From NCBI RefSeq assembly GCF_004362055.1, contig NZ_SNXB01000007.1, forward strand, positions 62,001-126,000: a stretch of DNA of 64,000 nucleotides, given 5' to 3'. The translations under genes and the position numbers were made by a program. Each line of letters opens with the position of its first letter. Position 1 is the first letter of the stretch. Below are positions 33,286 to 42,483 of this stretch, piece by piece. The notes below the pieces were generated by a model. That model was not told where the DNA came from, did not search any database, and saw only the letters and a list, made by a program, of their open reading frames with translations. This DNA is from Flavobacterium sp. 245. Lineage in GTDB: Bacteria; Bacteroidota; Bacteroidia; Flavobacteriales; Flavobacteriaceae.

Positions 33286-34470
33286 ATGGAACAAACATTA
33301 CGCTGGTTCGGACCAAATGACCCTGTTTCTTTACAAGATATTGCACAAACGGGAGCAACCGGAATTGTAACCGCTTTGCATCACATTCCAAACGGAGAAG
33401 TTTGGAGCATTGAAGAAATCATTAAACGAAAAGTAGAAATTGAACATCAGGACGGCGATCCAAAAAAAGGTGCTTCAGGTTTGACTTGGTCAGTTGTTGA
33501 AAGTGTTCCGGTGCATGAAGACATTAAAAAACAAACAGGAAATTATCTTCAATACATTGAAAATTATAAAGAAAGCATTCGAAATTTAGCTTTATGCGGT
33601 ATAAAATGCATTTGTTATAATTTCATGCCTGTTTTAGATTGGTCAAGAACAGATTTAGCTTATACGGTAGAAGACGGTTCAAAAGCATTGCGTTTTGACA
33701 TTAATGCTTTTGCTGCGTTTGAATTGTTTATTTTGAAAAGACCGGGAGCCGAAAAAGAATATTCGGCTGAACAAATTCAAAAAGCCAAAAGCTATTTTGA
33801 AGCCATAACTCCTGAAGAAAAAGTAAAATTACAGCAAAACATTCTTGCTGGACTTCCGGGTGCCGAAGAAGCTTATTCAGTCGAAGATTTCTTAGTGACA
33901 TTAAGCGCTTACAATCATATTGACAGACAAGCTTTAAAAGATAATCTTTTCTTCTTTTTAAAAGAAATCATTCCAGTTGCCGAAAGCAAAGGCGTTTTAA
34001 TGGCCATTCATCCGGACGATCCTCCCTACCCGATTTTAGGTTTGCCAAGAGTAGTAAGTACGGAAGAAGATTTGATTGAATTAATGAATGCAGCACCTTC
34101 TCAATCAAACGGATTTACTATGTGTACGGGGTCTTATGGCGTTCGTGCCGATAATGATTTACCAGGAATTGTAAGACGTCATGGCGACAAAATGAATTTT
34201 ATTCACTTAAGAAGCACGCAAAGAGATGAAGAAGGAAGCTTTTATGAAGCAAACCATCTTGAAGGCGATGTTGATATGTATGAAGTCGTAAAAGCGATTC
34301 TTGAAGTTGAAAAACGAAATAACAGCAAATTGCCAATGCGCCCAGATCACGGGCACCAAATGCTGGACGATTTAAAGAAAAAAACAAATCCGGGTTATTC
34401 TGCAATTGGCCGTTTACGAGGCTTGGCGGAGTTACGCGGACTTGAATTAGGGATTAAGCGATCCTTATAA
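33286..34470 (+). CDS. uxuA: Mannonate dehydratase
   Basis: A 394-residue cytoplasmic enzyme dehydrating D-mannonate to 2-keto-3-deoxygluconate. It has the full family pattern: [79 protein letters not shown] and the late metal site FIHLRSTQ with [10 protein letters not shown]. Length is normal. With the SDR and Eda proteins it forms the glucuronate branch; uronate isomerase (UxaC) and KDG kinase are missing from the window. Confidence 0.97.
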   Translation: MEQTLRWFGPNDPVSLQDIAQTGATGIVTALHHIPNGEVWSIEEIIKRKVEIEHQDGDPKKGASGLTWSVVESVPVHEDIKKQTGNYLQYIENYKESIRNLALCGIKCICYNFMPVLDWSRTDLAYTVEDGSKALRFDINAFAAFELFILKRPGAEKEYSAEQIQKAKSYFEAITPEEKVKLQQNILAGLPGAEEAYSVEDFLVTLSAYNHIDRQALKDNLFFFLKEIIPVAESKGVLMAIHPDDPPYPILGLPRVVSTEEDLIELMNAAPSQSNGFTMCTGSYGVRADNDLPGIVRRHGDKMNFIHLRSTQRDEEGSFYEANHLEGDVDMYEVVKAILEVEKRNNSKLPMRPDHGHQMLDDLKKKTNPGYSAIGRLRGLAELRGLELGIKRSL

Positions 34471-34475
34471 AAGGT

Positions 34476-34682
34476 TTTGCCACTAAGACGCTAAGACGCA
34501 AAAGTTTTGATTCTAGTTTGTCATTCCTAGGAACGAGGAATCTCCACGAGAAACGCTACAAAGATTGAAGATTTAGCTTGCGGAGTCACTTGCGGAGATT
34601 CCTCGTTCCTAGGAATGACAAGATTGCGATGAAATCTTTCTGAAATATAAAAAACTTTGCCCCTTAGTGTCTTAGCGACAAA
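34476..34682. repeat. Nested dyads between uxuA and the beta-helix gene
   Basis: Outer arms ttgccactaagacgctaaga (34478 onward) and cttagtgtcttagcgac (to about 34679) enclose a perfect 27-base inverted repeat (34519-34545 and 34594-34620) of the cgaggaatctcc type. It is related to the dyad at 29614-29740. Confidence 0.85.
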
Positions 34683-34716
34683 CAAAAAACTAACTAACCA
34701 AAAAACACCAAAAACC

Positions 34717-36348
34717 ATGATTCGTTCAGCCATTTTTACCTTTTGCAGTCTGGTTGTAAATATTACAATGGCTCAGGAATTACCTAAAATTATTACACAA
34801 CCAAAAACAGCTTACCTTCCTGATTTTAGTTTTGCAGGTTATCATTTTGGAGAAAGTGCACTCCCTGATTCTCAAGGAAAAATCATTAATGCAGTTGATT
34901 TTGGTGTAAAAGCAAATGATGATTTAGACGATTCTAAAGCTTTATTGAAAGCTTTAAAAGCAGCTAATACAGTTGATGGAAATGTAATTTTGCAATTGCC
35001 GGAAGGCCGAATTATTCTGAGTGATATTTTATACCTTGAAAGAAGCAATTTTGTACTTCGTGGTGCTGGTTCTGGCGAAAACGGAACTGAAATCTACTTT
35101 CCTAGACCGATGATGTATCTTAAAAATCCTGAATCTCTAGCCGAACTTCGCGAATATCTAACCACTTTTGACAAAAGACAACGCGAAAACGAAAACAATA
35201 TTGATTTGCCTTTTTCGCAATACGCATGGTCAGGAGGTTTTATTTGGACACAAATTCCAGGCGAGCGCGTAAAATCTTATTTAGACAAATACGAACCTGA
35301 ATCGGTTGTTTTAGCAAAAGTAAGCTCTGGAAAAATGGGCGAATTTACGATCAATGTTTCAGAGATTAAAAATTTAAAAGCTGGAGACATTGTTGAACTG
35401 CAATTGTTTAATAAAGACGGTGAAAATGGCGAAATCATAAAAGATTTATATCAAGGTGCTAATGTAAAACCGGGCTCGCATCATTGGCAGTTTCCAAAAC
35501 TTCCTATTGTCAGGCAGCAAGTCGAAATTCTAAAAATTTCCGGTTCTAAAATTACCCTAAAAACTCCTTTGACAATCGCTGTTAAACCAAGTTATCAAGC
35601 ACAATTGGTTGAATGGAAACATTTAAACGAAGTGGGAATTGAGCATCTTCGTTTTACATTTCCTGATATTCCTAGAGTAGCGCATCATGTCGAACCGGGA
35701 AACAACGGGATTTTCTTAACTCGTTTGTTTAACAGCTGGGTAAAAGATGTAAAAATCACAAATGCTGACAGTGGTATTTTAGCCGAAGAAGTTTCAAACG
35801 TTACAATTCAAGACGTTACAACAGACGGTACACATTTGGCACATTATACAGTGACATTAGGCGGTGTTCATAATGTTTTGGTCAAGAATCTTAAAATATA
35901 TAATTCGGCTGTTCATCCTTTAAGTTTCAACACTTTTGCAACTAAAAACGTGTATCAAAACTGCGAAATATTTACAGATCCGATTTTGGATCAACATTCG
36001 GGAGCGAATCACCAAAATTTGTTTGATAATATCACCGTACATCTAAAAACGGCTAAAAATAATAGTTATGCCTTATTTGGAGGCGGAGGAGCTGAATATT
36101 GGAAACCGTCTCATGGGCCTTTCAGTACATTTTGGAACTTAAATGTTCTGGTCGAAAATCCTGATGCATCAAAACCTGTTTTATTGTATGGAATGAAAGA
36201 TGGTGCTTTTGCTAGAATCATCGGCGTACACGGAAACAGGAAATTTGAAATCAAATACGACGTCGATCCGTACATTGAATTTCTGAATACACCGATGGAA
36301 AAAATCCCATCGTTATATGATTATCAACTAAGTCAACGCTTAAAATAG
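34717..36348 (+). CDS. Secreted right-handed beta-helix protein, candidate polysaccharide lyase
   Basis: A 543-residue exported protein (signal ending in NITMAQ). Residues about 45-100 (INAVDFGVKANDDLDDSKAL, LQLPEGRIILSDILYLERSN) are the N-cap of a pectate-lyase-3-type beta-helix. The later part shows helix rungs (VKITNADSGILAEEVSNVTI, NVLVKNLKIYNSAVHPL, HQNLFDNITVHLKT). An insertion of about 140 residues (roughly 140-290) interrupts the helix and has beta-sandwich character. No catalytic signature of a described lyase family is recognised. Position between uxuA and a carbohydrate sensor, with a GH88 enzyme nearby, suggests cleavage of a uronate-containing polymer. ATG 34717 is chosen because the signal peptide begins there. 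Confidence 0.75.
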   Translation: MIRSAIFTFCSLVVNITMAQELPKIITQPKTAYLPDFSFAGYHFGESALPDSQGKIINAVDFGVKANDDLDDSKALLKALKAANTVDGNVILQLPEGRIILSDILYLERSNFVLRGAGSGENGTEIYFPRPMMYLKNPESLAELREYLTTFDKRQRENENNIDLPFSQYAWSGGFIWTQIPGERVKSYLDKYEPESVVLAKVSSGKMGEFTINVSEIKNLKAGDIVELQLFNKDGENGEIIKDLYQGANVKPGSHHWQFPKLPIVRQQVEILKISGSKITLKTPLTIAVKPSYQAQLVEWKHLNEVGIEHLRFTFPDIPRVAHHVEPGNNGIFLTRLFNSWVKDVKITNADSGILAEEVSNVTIQDVTTDGTHLAHYTVTLGGVHNVLVKNLKIYNSAVHPLSFNTFATKNVYQNCEIFTDPILDQHSGANHQNLFDNITVHLKTAKNNSYALFGGGGAEYWKPSHGPFSTFWNLNVLVENPDASKPVLLYGMKDGAFARIIGVHGNRKFEIKYDVDPYIEFLNTPMEKIPSLYDYQLSQRLK

Positions 36349-36431
36349 GTTCAAAGGCGTAGCTACAAAGGCAAAAGGTTTTCCTTTGTTAGTTCTTTGT
36401 AAATCTGAACCTTTGCCTCTCTGAACCTTTA
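36349..36431. repeat. Dyad repeat, ggttcaaagg/cctttgaacc type, copy 1
   Basis: ggttcaaaggcg, caaaggcaaaaggttttcct and gaacctttgcctctctgaac form an imperfect hairpin between the beta-helix gene and the sensor gene. A related copy is at 42386-42465. Confidence 0.65.
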
Positions 36432-36442
36432 AAAATAACGCT

Positions 36443-39400
36443 ATGAAATACAAAATAGCTTTTCTTGTAACCGTACTTATTTTTGGAAATGCGTTTTCCC
36501 AAAATAAATACCGCCTTAAAAATTTTTCAACAACTGACGGACTTTCGCAGAGTTCTGTTATTGCTATTCATCAAGATAAGTTTGGGCAGATGTGGTTCGG
36601 TACCCGGGATGGTCTAAATAAATACGATGGAAGCCGATTTAAAGTTTTTAGGAACGATGTCAATGATAAAACTTCTATCAGCAATAATGATATTCTGGCA
36701 ATTGAAGAAGACAATTCAGGAAAAATCTGGGTTGGAACTTACAATGGGCTAAATTGTTATAATCCAGTTTCTGACAGTTTTACACGATATCTCCATACTA
36801 CAACCAATCATACAATAAGCAATAATGCTGTTTGGAGCATTAGAGAAATTGGCGGTGAAATGTGGTTTGGAACTTCAAAAGGACTGACGATTTACAATAA
36901 AAAAACTTCAAAGTTTATCTCTGTTTTTCATTCAGATACTGATGCTTCTACCCTTCCGAGCAATAATATTATGAGCATTTTAGAAACTCGAAAAGGCGAA
37001 ATATGGATTGGAACTACTAAAGGTTTATGCCAGCTCACAAGCAGAAAATCGGGAAAATTTTCGTTTAAAAATTATCCATTTAATGCTACTGATTTATTGA
37101 CTGTTCAATCGGTTATTGAGGACAAAAACGGTGATTTATGGGTTGGGACAAAAAACAAAGGGCTTTTGAAATTTGACCAAAAGCAAAAAGCTTTTGTATC
37201 CTTTTTAAACGTCGAAAAATACCGCGAAATAAATAATGATATTCGATCTTTAGTAATTGACAATCAAGGCTCTCTGTGGATTGGCGCTTATGATGGGATC
37301 TATATTTTAGGACAAGATAAAAGTCTGCAAAAACTCAACAGCAGTAATAATAATACCGGAATCGATAAAGTGAAATCCATTTTTATGGATAAAAAAGGTT
37401 CCATCTGGATTGGCTGTTATTACAAAGGCGTGAATCTTTGGGACATTTCAAATATGAATTTTTCCAATTATAATCAGACCTCAAAAAAGATTCCGATGAG
37501 TTTTGATGTTGTCAGTTCGATTATAGCTGATAAAAATCAGAATGTTTATTTTGGAACTGAAGGTGGCGGTATTACGATTTTCAACAAAAATACTGAAGCA
37601 ATAAGTTATATCAATAGCAAAACCGGACAAGCGAACAAGAACGATATAAAATCGATGTGTCTTTCAGATGATCATATTTTATGGATTGGGACTTTTTCTA
37701 AAGGTTTATCAGCTTACAATACCATTTCAAAACGAATAGAAGACAATAGAATTGCACCAGATTTAAGCGAATCATTAAAAGAAAGCGGCGTTTATTCGCT
37801 TAAAACCGAAGGTTCAATTTTATGGATTGGAACCTTTGGAAAAGGATTAATTCGTTATGATACCGCAAATAAAACGTTTAAATATATAGGAAGTGATAAT
37901 ACTAAGCCAGTTTTTTTAACCAATAACATTGTACGAACTATTTTAGTTGACAAACAAAACTCCATTTGGGTTGGAACTCAAAACGGTTTAAACCGTATTC
38001 CGCTTAAGAATTTCAATACGCAGAAATATGGAATTCAGCATTTCTTTTACGATCATGTTGCTTCAGCTGGCGATGATATTTTGACTCTGTTTCAAGACAG
38101 TGAAAAGAAAATCTGGGTGGGAACAAAAGCAAAAGGACTGCATTATTTTGATGGAAAAAAATTCAACCGAATCAATCTTAGAGTAGGAAATACAATTATT
38201 ACTTCTATTCATTCCATTTTAGAAGATGATTATAAAAATCTATGGATCAGCACGAATCAAGGGATAATAAAATACAATAAAGCTAAAAAATCGGTTTTGA
38301 TATATGATCAAAAAGATGGTTTGGCGAGTAATGAATTCAACGATAATTCGGCTTTAAAACTAGCTTCAAATCAATTTTATTTTGGAAGTCCGTCCGGAGC
38401 GACTTTTTTCGATGCTTCAAAAATTTCCTTAAATCAATACGCCCCGCAGGTTTTAATTACTGATTTGAAAATTAAAAACGAAACCATTCATGCAAATGAT
38501 AAAAATGAAATTTTAGAAAAAAGCATCGGTTTTACAAATACAATTACGCTGGATTATGACAAAGCCAATTTCTCGATAAACTTTGCGATTCCAAATTATA
38601 TTCGATCAAAAAATAACCAATACAGTTACCGCCTAACAGGTTTGGAAAACAACTGGACGACGACCAAAAACAGTGAAGCCAATTTTGCCATTCAAAATCC
38701 GGGAACGTACACTTTTGAAGTCCGCGGTGCCAATAATGACGGAGTTTGGAACAAAATTCCAACAACTTTAACGGTTATTGTAAATCCAGCTCCATGGCGC
38801 AGTATTTGGGCATTTTTGTTATACGGAATTGTAATAGGTTTAGGCTTATACGGTTTGATCTGGATTATGAAATCGAAAGCCAGACTTAAACAAAAACTAG
38901 AGCTGGAATATCTGGAAACCAAACGTATAGAAGAAAACAACAAACTAAAACTGGACTTTTTTACGAATATTTCGCATGAATTCAGAACGCCATTAACCTT
39001 GATTTTAGGTCCGTTACAGCAAATTTTAGCCGACTATAACGGAACAAATGAAATGTATAAAAAGCTTTTAGTTATTGAAGGAAGCGCAAATCATCTTTTG
39101 GGGCTAATCAACCGTTTAATGGATTTTAGAAAACTTGAAAATCATCAAGTTGCGCTTGAATCGGCAAACGGAAATATTGTAAAATTTACCAAAGAAATCT
39201 TTCTCTCGTTTATTGAATATGCCAAAGATGGCGGTTATGATTATACTTTTGAAACTTCAAATGAAGAAATTCTGGTCTACTTTGACCGATACAAATTGGA
39301 ACGTGTTTTTTACAATTTGATCTCTAATGCATTTAGATACACACCAAAAGGCGGTTCAATCAACATTAAAATTAGTAACGATACTGAAAATCTTTTTATT

Positions 39401-40534
39401 GCTGTTGAAGATTCAGGAGTTGGAATTTCGGAAGAATACATTCATAAAATTTTTGATTTATTTTTTGAAATTCCGATGCACAATCAAGTTCAGAAAAACT
39501 ACAACAAAGGCACCGGAATTGGGCTTTCGATTGTAAAAAATATTGTCGAGCTCCATAAAGGAAAAATTGATGTTACCAATAAACCGTCAGGAGGTGTTAT
39601 TTTTAAAGTTGCGCTGCCACTTGGCCGTGAACATCTTTTAGAAAGTGAAATTATTCCAGATTTCAAAATCAGTGATGATATTGCGCAATATCAAGCGCAA
39701 TTAGAACCGTCTGAAACAATTGAAAACGAAGACATTGAAGATTTAATTGTAAACGAAGAAAAGCAAACCGTTCTGATTGTAGAAGATCACAAGGTTTTGA
39801 GAAAGTTCATGAAAAACTTACTCAAAAAAGATTACAACATTATTGAAGCTGAGAACGGAAAAATTGCCTTTGAAAAAGCATTAAGATATACGCCAAATTT
39901 GATTATCAGCGATGTCATTATGCCTGAAATGGTAGGAACTGAGCTTTGTTCCAAAATAAAGGAAAACATCAAAACAAGTCATATTCCGGTTATTTTACTG
40001 ACTTCAAGATCTTCATTGGTTTATAAATTTGAAGGTTTAGAAAGTGGTGCCGATGATTACATCAGCAAACCTTTCAACTTAATGGAATTCAGACTTCGTG
40101 TGAAAAATTTACTGAATACGCAAGAACGTTTAAAAATCAAATTTTCAACCGAAGACAGTTTTATTCCGTCAGAAATAACAGTTTCTTCTTTAGATGAAGA
40201 ACTTTTGAAAAAAGCATTTAAAATTGTTGAAGAAAACATTTCGAACGAACAATTTGATATTCCATTTTTCTGTTCAGAATTAGGCGTAAGCCGAACCATG
40301 TTATTTTTAAAAATCAAAGCTTGGACAAACTGCACACCAAACGAGTTCATTCACGAAATAAGATTAAAACGTGCCGCTAAATTATTGGAACAAAATAAAT
40401 TAACTGTATCAGAAGTTAGTTATAAAGTTGGCTTCAATAATCCAAAATACTTTAGTAAATGCTTTCAGAAAAAGTATGGCGAAACTCCATCACACTACGC
40501 CGATAAATTTTATAAATCTTCGGCGGTAATTTAA
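36443..40534 (+). CDS. Hybrid two-component system sensor/regulator
   Basis: A 1363-residue single-chain sensor of the type that controls polysaccharide loci. Signal peptide; about 14 regulator-propeller repeats of the form IWVGTxxGLNxY (about 30-690), making two seven-bladed propellers that bind oligosaccharides in the periplasm; Y_Y_Y domain (about 710-780); one transmembrane helix (WAFLLYGIVIGLGLYGLIWI); histidine kinase with phospho-acceptor His845 in FFTNISHEFRTPL and ATP-binding GTGIGLSIVKNIVELH; receiver with Asp1157 in IISDVIMPEM; C-terminal AraC-type helix-turn-helix (IRLKRAAKLLEQNKLTVSEV, FNNPKYFSKCFQKKYG). Probably activates the nearby GH88/GH2 and beta-helix genes. Confidence 0.97.
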   Translation: MKYKIAFLVTVLIFGNAFSQNKYRLKNFSTTDGLSQSSVIAIHQDKFGQMWFGTRDGLNKYDGSRFKVFRNDVNDKTSISNNDILAIEEDNSGKIWVGTYNGLNCYNPVSDSFTRYLHTTTNHTISNNAVWSIREIGGEMWFGTSKGLTIYNKKTSKFISVFHSDTDASTLPSNNIMSILETRKGEIWIGTTKGLCQLTSRKSGKFSFKNYPFNATDLLTVQSVIEDKNGDLWVGTKNKGLLKFDQKQKAFVSFLNVEKYREINNDIRSLVIDNQGSLWIGAYDGIYILGQDKSLQKLNSSNNNTGIDKVKSIFMDKKGSIWIGCYYKGVNLWDISNMNFSNYNQTSKKIPMSFDVVSSIIADKNQNVYFGTEGGGITIFNKNTEAISYINSKTGQANKNDIKSMCLSDDHILWIGTFSKGLSAYNTISKRIEDNRIAPDLSESLKESGVYSLKTEGSILWIGTFGKGLIRYDTANKTFKYIGSDNTKPVFLTNNIVRTILVDKQNSIWVGTQNGLNRIPLKNFNTQKYGIQHFFYDHVASAGDDILTLFQDSEKKIWVGTKAKGLHYFDGKKFNRINLRVGNTIITSIHSILEDDYKNLWISTNQGIIKYNKAKKSVLIYDQKDGLASNEFNDNSALKLASNQFYFGSPSGATFFDASKISLNQYAPQVLITDLKIKNETIHANDKNEILEKSIGFTNTITLDYDKANFSINFAIPNYIRSKNNQYSYRLTGLENNWTTTKNSEANFAIQNPGTYTFEVRGANNDGVWNKIPTTLTVIVNPAPWRSIWAFLLYGIVIGLGLYGLIWIMKSKARLKQKLELEYLETKRIEENNKLKLDFFTNISHEFRTPLTLILGPLQQILADYNGTNEMYKKLLVIEGSANHLLGLINRLMDFRKLENHQVALESANGNIVKFTKEIFLSFIEYAKDGGYDYTFETSNEEILVYFDRYKLERVFYNLISNAFRYTPKGGSINIKISNDTENLFIAVEDSGVGISEEYIHKIFDLFFEIPMHNQVQKNYNKGTGIGLSIVKNIVELHKGKIDVTNKPSGGVIFKVALPLGREHLLESEIIPDFKISDDIAQYQAQLEPSETIENEDIEDLIVNEEKQTVLIVEDHKVLRKFMKNLLKKDYNIIEAENGKIAFEKALRYTPNLIISDVIMPEMVGTELCSKIKENIKTSHIPVILLTSRSSLVYKFEGLESGADDYISKPFNLMEFRLRVKNLLNTQERLKIKFSTEDSFIPSEITVSSLDEELLKKAFKIVEENISNEQFDIPFFCSELGVSRTMLFLKIKAWTNCTPNEFIHEIRLKRAAKLLEQNKLTVSEVSYKVGFNNPKYFSKCFQKKYGETPSHYADKFYKSSAVI

Positions 40535-40557
40535 AAAACGTACTGTTTTAAGGGCTT

Positions 40558-40592
40558 AAAAAGGGTATCTGTATTTTTAGATACCCTTTTTT
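40558..40592 (+). terminator. Terminator of the hybrid sensor gene
   Basis: Arms 40558-40570 (aaaaagggtatct) and 40579-40591 pair perfectly and are followed by further T residues. Confidence 0.85.
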
Positions 40593-40629
40593 GTATTTCT
40601 ATATCGTTTTCGGCATCTACATTTGCCGT

Positions 40630-40722
40630 ATGAAAATAAAAAAAGGAAACTTGTTATTGCTTCAAATTTTTTTTGTCGTCCTCATAATAGGAACGAGTCT
40701 TTTAATTTTCTACTTTATCTAA
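40630..40722 (+). CDS. Possible 30-residue membrane peptide
   Basis: ATG 40630 to TAA 40720-40722 encodes MKIKKGNLLLLQIFFVVLII plus ten more hydrophobic residues: a basic start and one long hydrophobic helix. It lies after the sensor terminator. Coding status is uncertain; such peptides are easily missed. Confidence 0.35.
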   Translation: MKIKKGNLLLLQIFFVVLIIGTSLLIFYFI

Positions 40723-40747
40723 CATTAACCTTAAAACCAAAAAATGA

Positions 40748-40918
40748 ATGTTAACAAAACAAAAAATAAAATCATATAAATGGTTTTTGCCAATATCATT
40801 TTTATTAGTCGCGCTATTTGATCCCGCTAATTTAAAATCTTACACTGATTTTGATCCAAACAAAAATGATTTAAATAGCCATTACCGGGAACTTAACTGG
40901 TTATGCATCCGAATTTAA
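40748..40918 (+). CDS. Possible 56-residue protein with N-terminal hydrophobic segment
   Basis: ATG 40748 to TAA 40918. A basic start (MLTKQKIKSYKW) leads into FLPISFLLVALFDPA, followed by a polar tail (SYTDFDPNKNDLNSHYREL). It resembles the beginning of an exported or anchored protein and could be a truncated gene. It is 25 bases after the 30-residue frame. No family recognised. Confidence 0.35.
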   Translation: MLTKQKIKSYKWFLPISFLLVALFDPANLKSYTDFDPNKNDLNSHYRELNWLCIRI

Positions 40919-41200
40919 AATCAAAAAACTCAGGTTATTAACAAGTATAATTGATTAAATTGCTGGGTGTAAACATTTTAACACATAAAATACATTTTAA
41001 ATTTTGGTTAAATAATAAAATAAATGACAAGTCATTGCCTATAATTAAAATGTGTTTTTAATACCATAAACACATTATTAAGTACTGACAACCAAGTCAC
41101 TATGTGTTAAAATTACATCCGGTGTTTAAATAAGCCATAATTCGAAATTCAATTTTAAAACCAAAACAATTTTGGTTATTAAAAAAGCAGATTAATTAGT
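40919..41200. other. AT-rich gap upstream of GH88 gene
   Basis: 282 bases of AT-rich sequence with several related strings (taacacataaa, atgtgttttta, aaacacattatt, atgtgttaaaa) in both orientations. They may be binding sites of the hybrid sensor or a degraded repeat. No further gene or clear promoter is seen. Confidence 0.4.
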
Positions 41201-42379
41201 ATGAATAAAGTTAGTTTCATTTCTTTAATTTTAGGGTTTGCAACGCTGACAACAGCTTGCAAATCCGGAATTAATACTCAATCAAAACAGAAAGCGCCTG
41301 TGACCAATAATCTTTTGGAAACACGCTATAAAATGCTGCTCGATTATCCGGTCGATTCTATGTCGATGCCGAGAAGCATGAATATCAAAACCAATGAAAT
41401 CAGGAAAGTCCCTTCACGTGATTGGACAAGTGGTTTTTTTGCCGGAAACCTTTGGCAATTGTACAAACTCAAAGGCGATTCTCAATACAAAGAACAAGCC
41501 CAAAAATGGACTGCTTTCAGTAAAAAAGAAAGCCTCAACAGTAATTCGCATGACGTAGGTTTTAAAGTGTATTGCAGTTTTGGAGAAGCGCTAAAAGTCG
41601 AAAACAAAAAAGAGTATGAAGCTGTAATTATTAAAGGTGCAGAAACTTTATGCACCCGTTTTAATGAAAAAGTGGGTTCAATTCGTTCTTGGGATTTCAA
41701 TAAAGAAATTTGGGATTTTCCAGTTATTATTGACAATATGATGAATCTTGAATTGCTTTTTGAAGCTTCAAAATTATCTGGAAATCCAAAATACCGCGAC
41801 GTTGCCATTAAACATGCGAATACCACTTTGAAAAATCAATTTAGAGCGGACAATAGCTGTTATCATGTTATTGATTATGCCCCCAAAACGGGCAATGTAA
41901 GAAAGAAAACAACGCTTCAGGGGTATAATGATGATTCGGTTTGGGCACGCGGGCAAGGCTGGGCCGTTTACGGTTTTACAATGTCGTATCGATATACAAA
42001 AGATCCCGCTTATTTAAAACAAGCTGAAGCTACTGCAAAATTTTTCATGACTAATAAAAATCTACCCGAGGATGGAATTCCGTATTGGGATTTTAAAGAT
42101 CCAAGTATTCCAAATGCTCCTCGTGATGTTTCTGCTGCAATGGTTATGGCATCTGGTTTATATGAATTGTACACTTATACTAAAAATAAAAGTTATTTGG
42201 CTTTCGCCGATAAACTAATGGCTTCGGTACAAACTGATAAATACATTCTAGATGCCAATATTAAAGGCCCGTTTGTGCTCGACCACAGCACCGGAAACTG
42301 GCCAAAACATGACGAAATTGACGAACCAATAATTTATGCCGATTACTATTTTCTTGAAGCATTACTAAGAAGAAAGTAA
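41201..42379 (+). CDS. Unsaturated glucuronyl hydrolase, GH88, lipoprotein
   Basis: A 392-residue (alpha/alpha)6-barrel enzyme that removes the unsaturated uronic acid left at the non-reducing end by polysaccharide lyases, by hydrating the enol ether. The two key aspartates are Asp118 in NSHDVGF and Asp178 in VIIDNMMNLELL. Other signatures are DWTSGFFAGNLWQLY, DDSVWARGQGWAVYG and APRDVSAAMVM. The signal ends in a lipobox (LTTAC, Cys20). It precedes a GH2 gene by 104 bases and follows a hybrid sensor, so it is likely part of a sensor-controlled locus. Its presence implies that a lyase acts first. Confidence 0.94.
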   Translation: MNKVSFISLILGFATLTTACKSGINTQSKQKAPVTNNLLETRYKMLLDYPVDSMSMPRSMNIKTNEIRKVPSRDWTSGFFAGNLWQLYKLKGDSQYKEQAQKWTAFSKKESLNSNSHDVGFKVYCSFGEALKVENKKEYEAVIIKGAETLCTRFNEKVGSIRSWDFNKEIWDFPVIIDNMMNLELLFEASKLSGNPKYRDVAIKHANTTLKNQFRADNSCYHVIDYAPKTGNVRKKTTLQGYNDDSVWARGQGWAVYGFTMSYRYTKDPAYLKQAEATAKFFMTNKNLPEDGIPYWDFKDPSIPNAPRDVSAAMVMASGLYELYTYTKNKSYLAFADKLMASVQTDKYILDANIKGPFVLDHSTGNWPKHDEIDEPIIYADYYFLEALLRRK

Positions 42380-42385
42380 CGAAAA

Positions 42386-42465
42386 AAGTAACAAAGGCAC
42401 AGCGGTACAAAGTGACAAAGGTTTTCAGCCTTTGAGCCTTTGCCTCTTTGAGCCTTTGAACCTAA
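42386..42465. repeat. Dyad repeat, aaaggcacag/gcctttg type, copy 2
   Basis: aacaaaggcacagcggtaca, gtgacaaaggttttcagcct and ttgagcctttgcctctttga form an imperfect hairpin between the GH88 and GH2 genes, related to 36349-36431. Confidence 0.65.
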
Positions 42466-42483
42466 AAAAAAGCTTTATAATCT

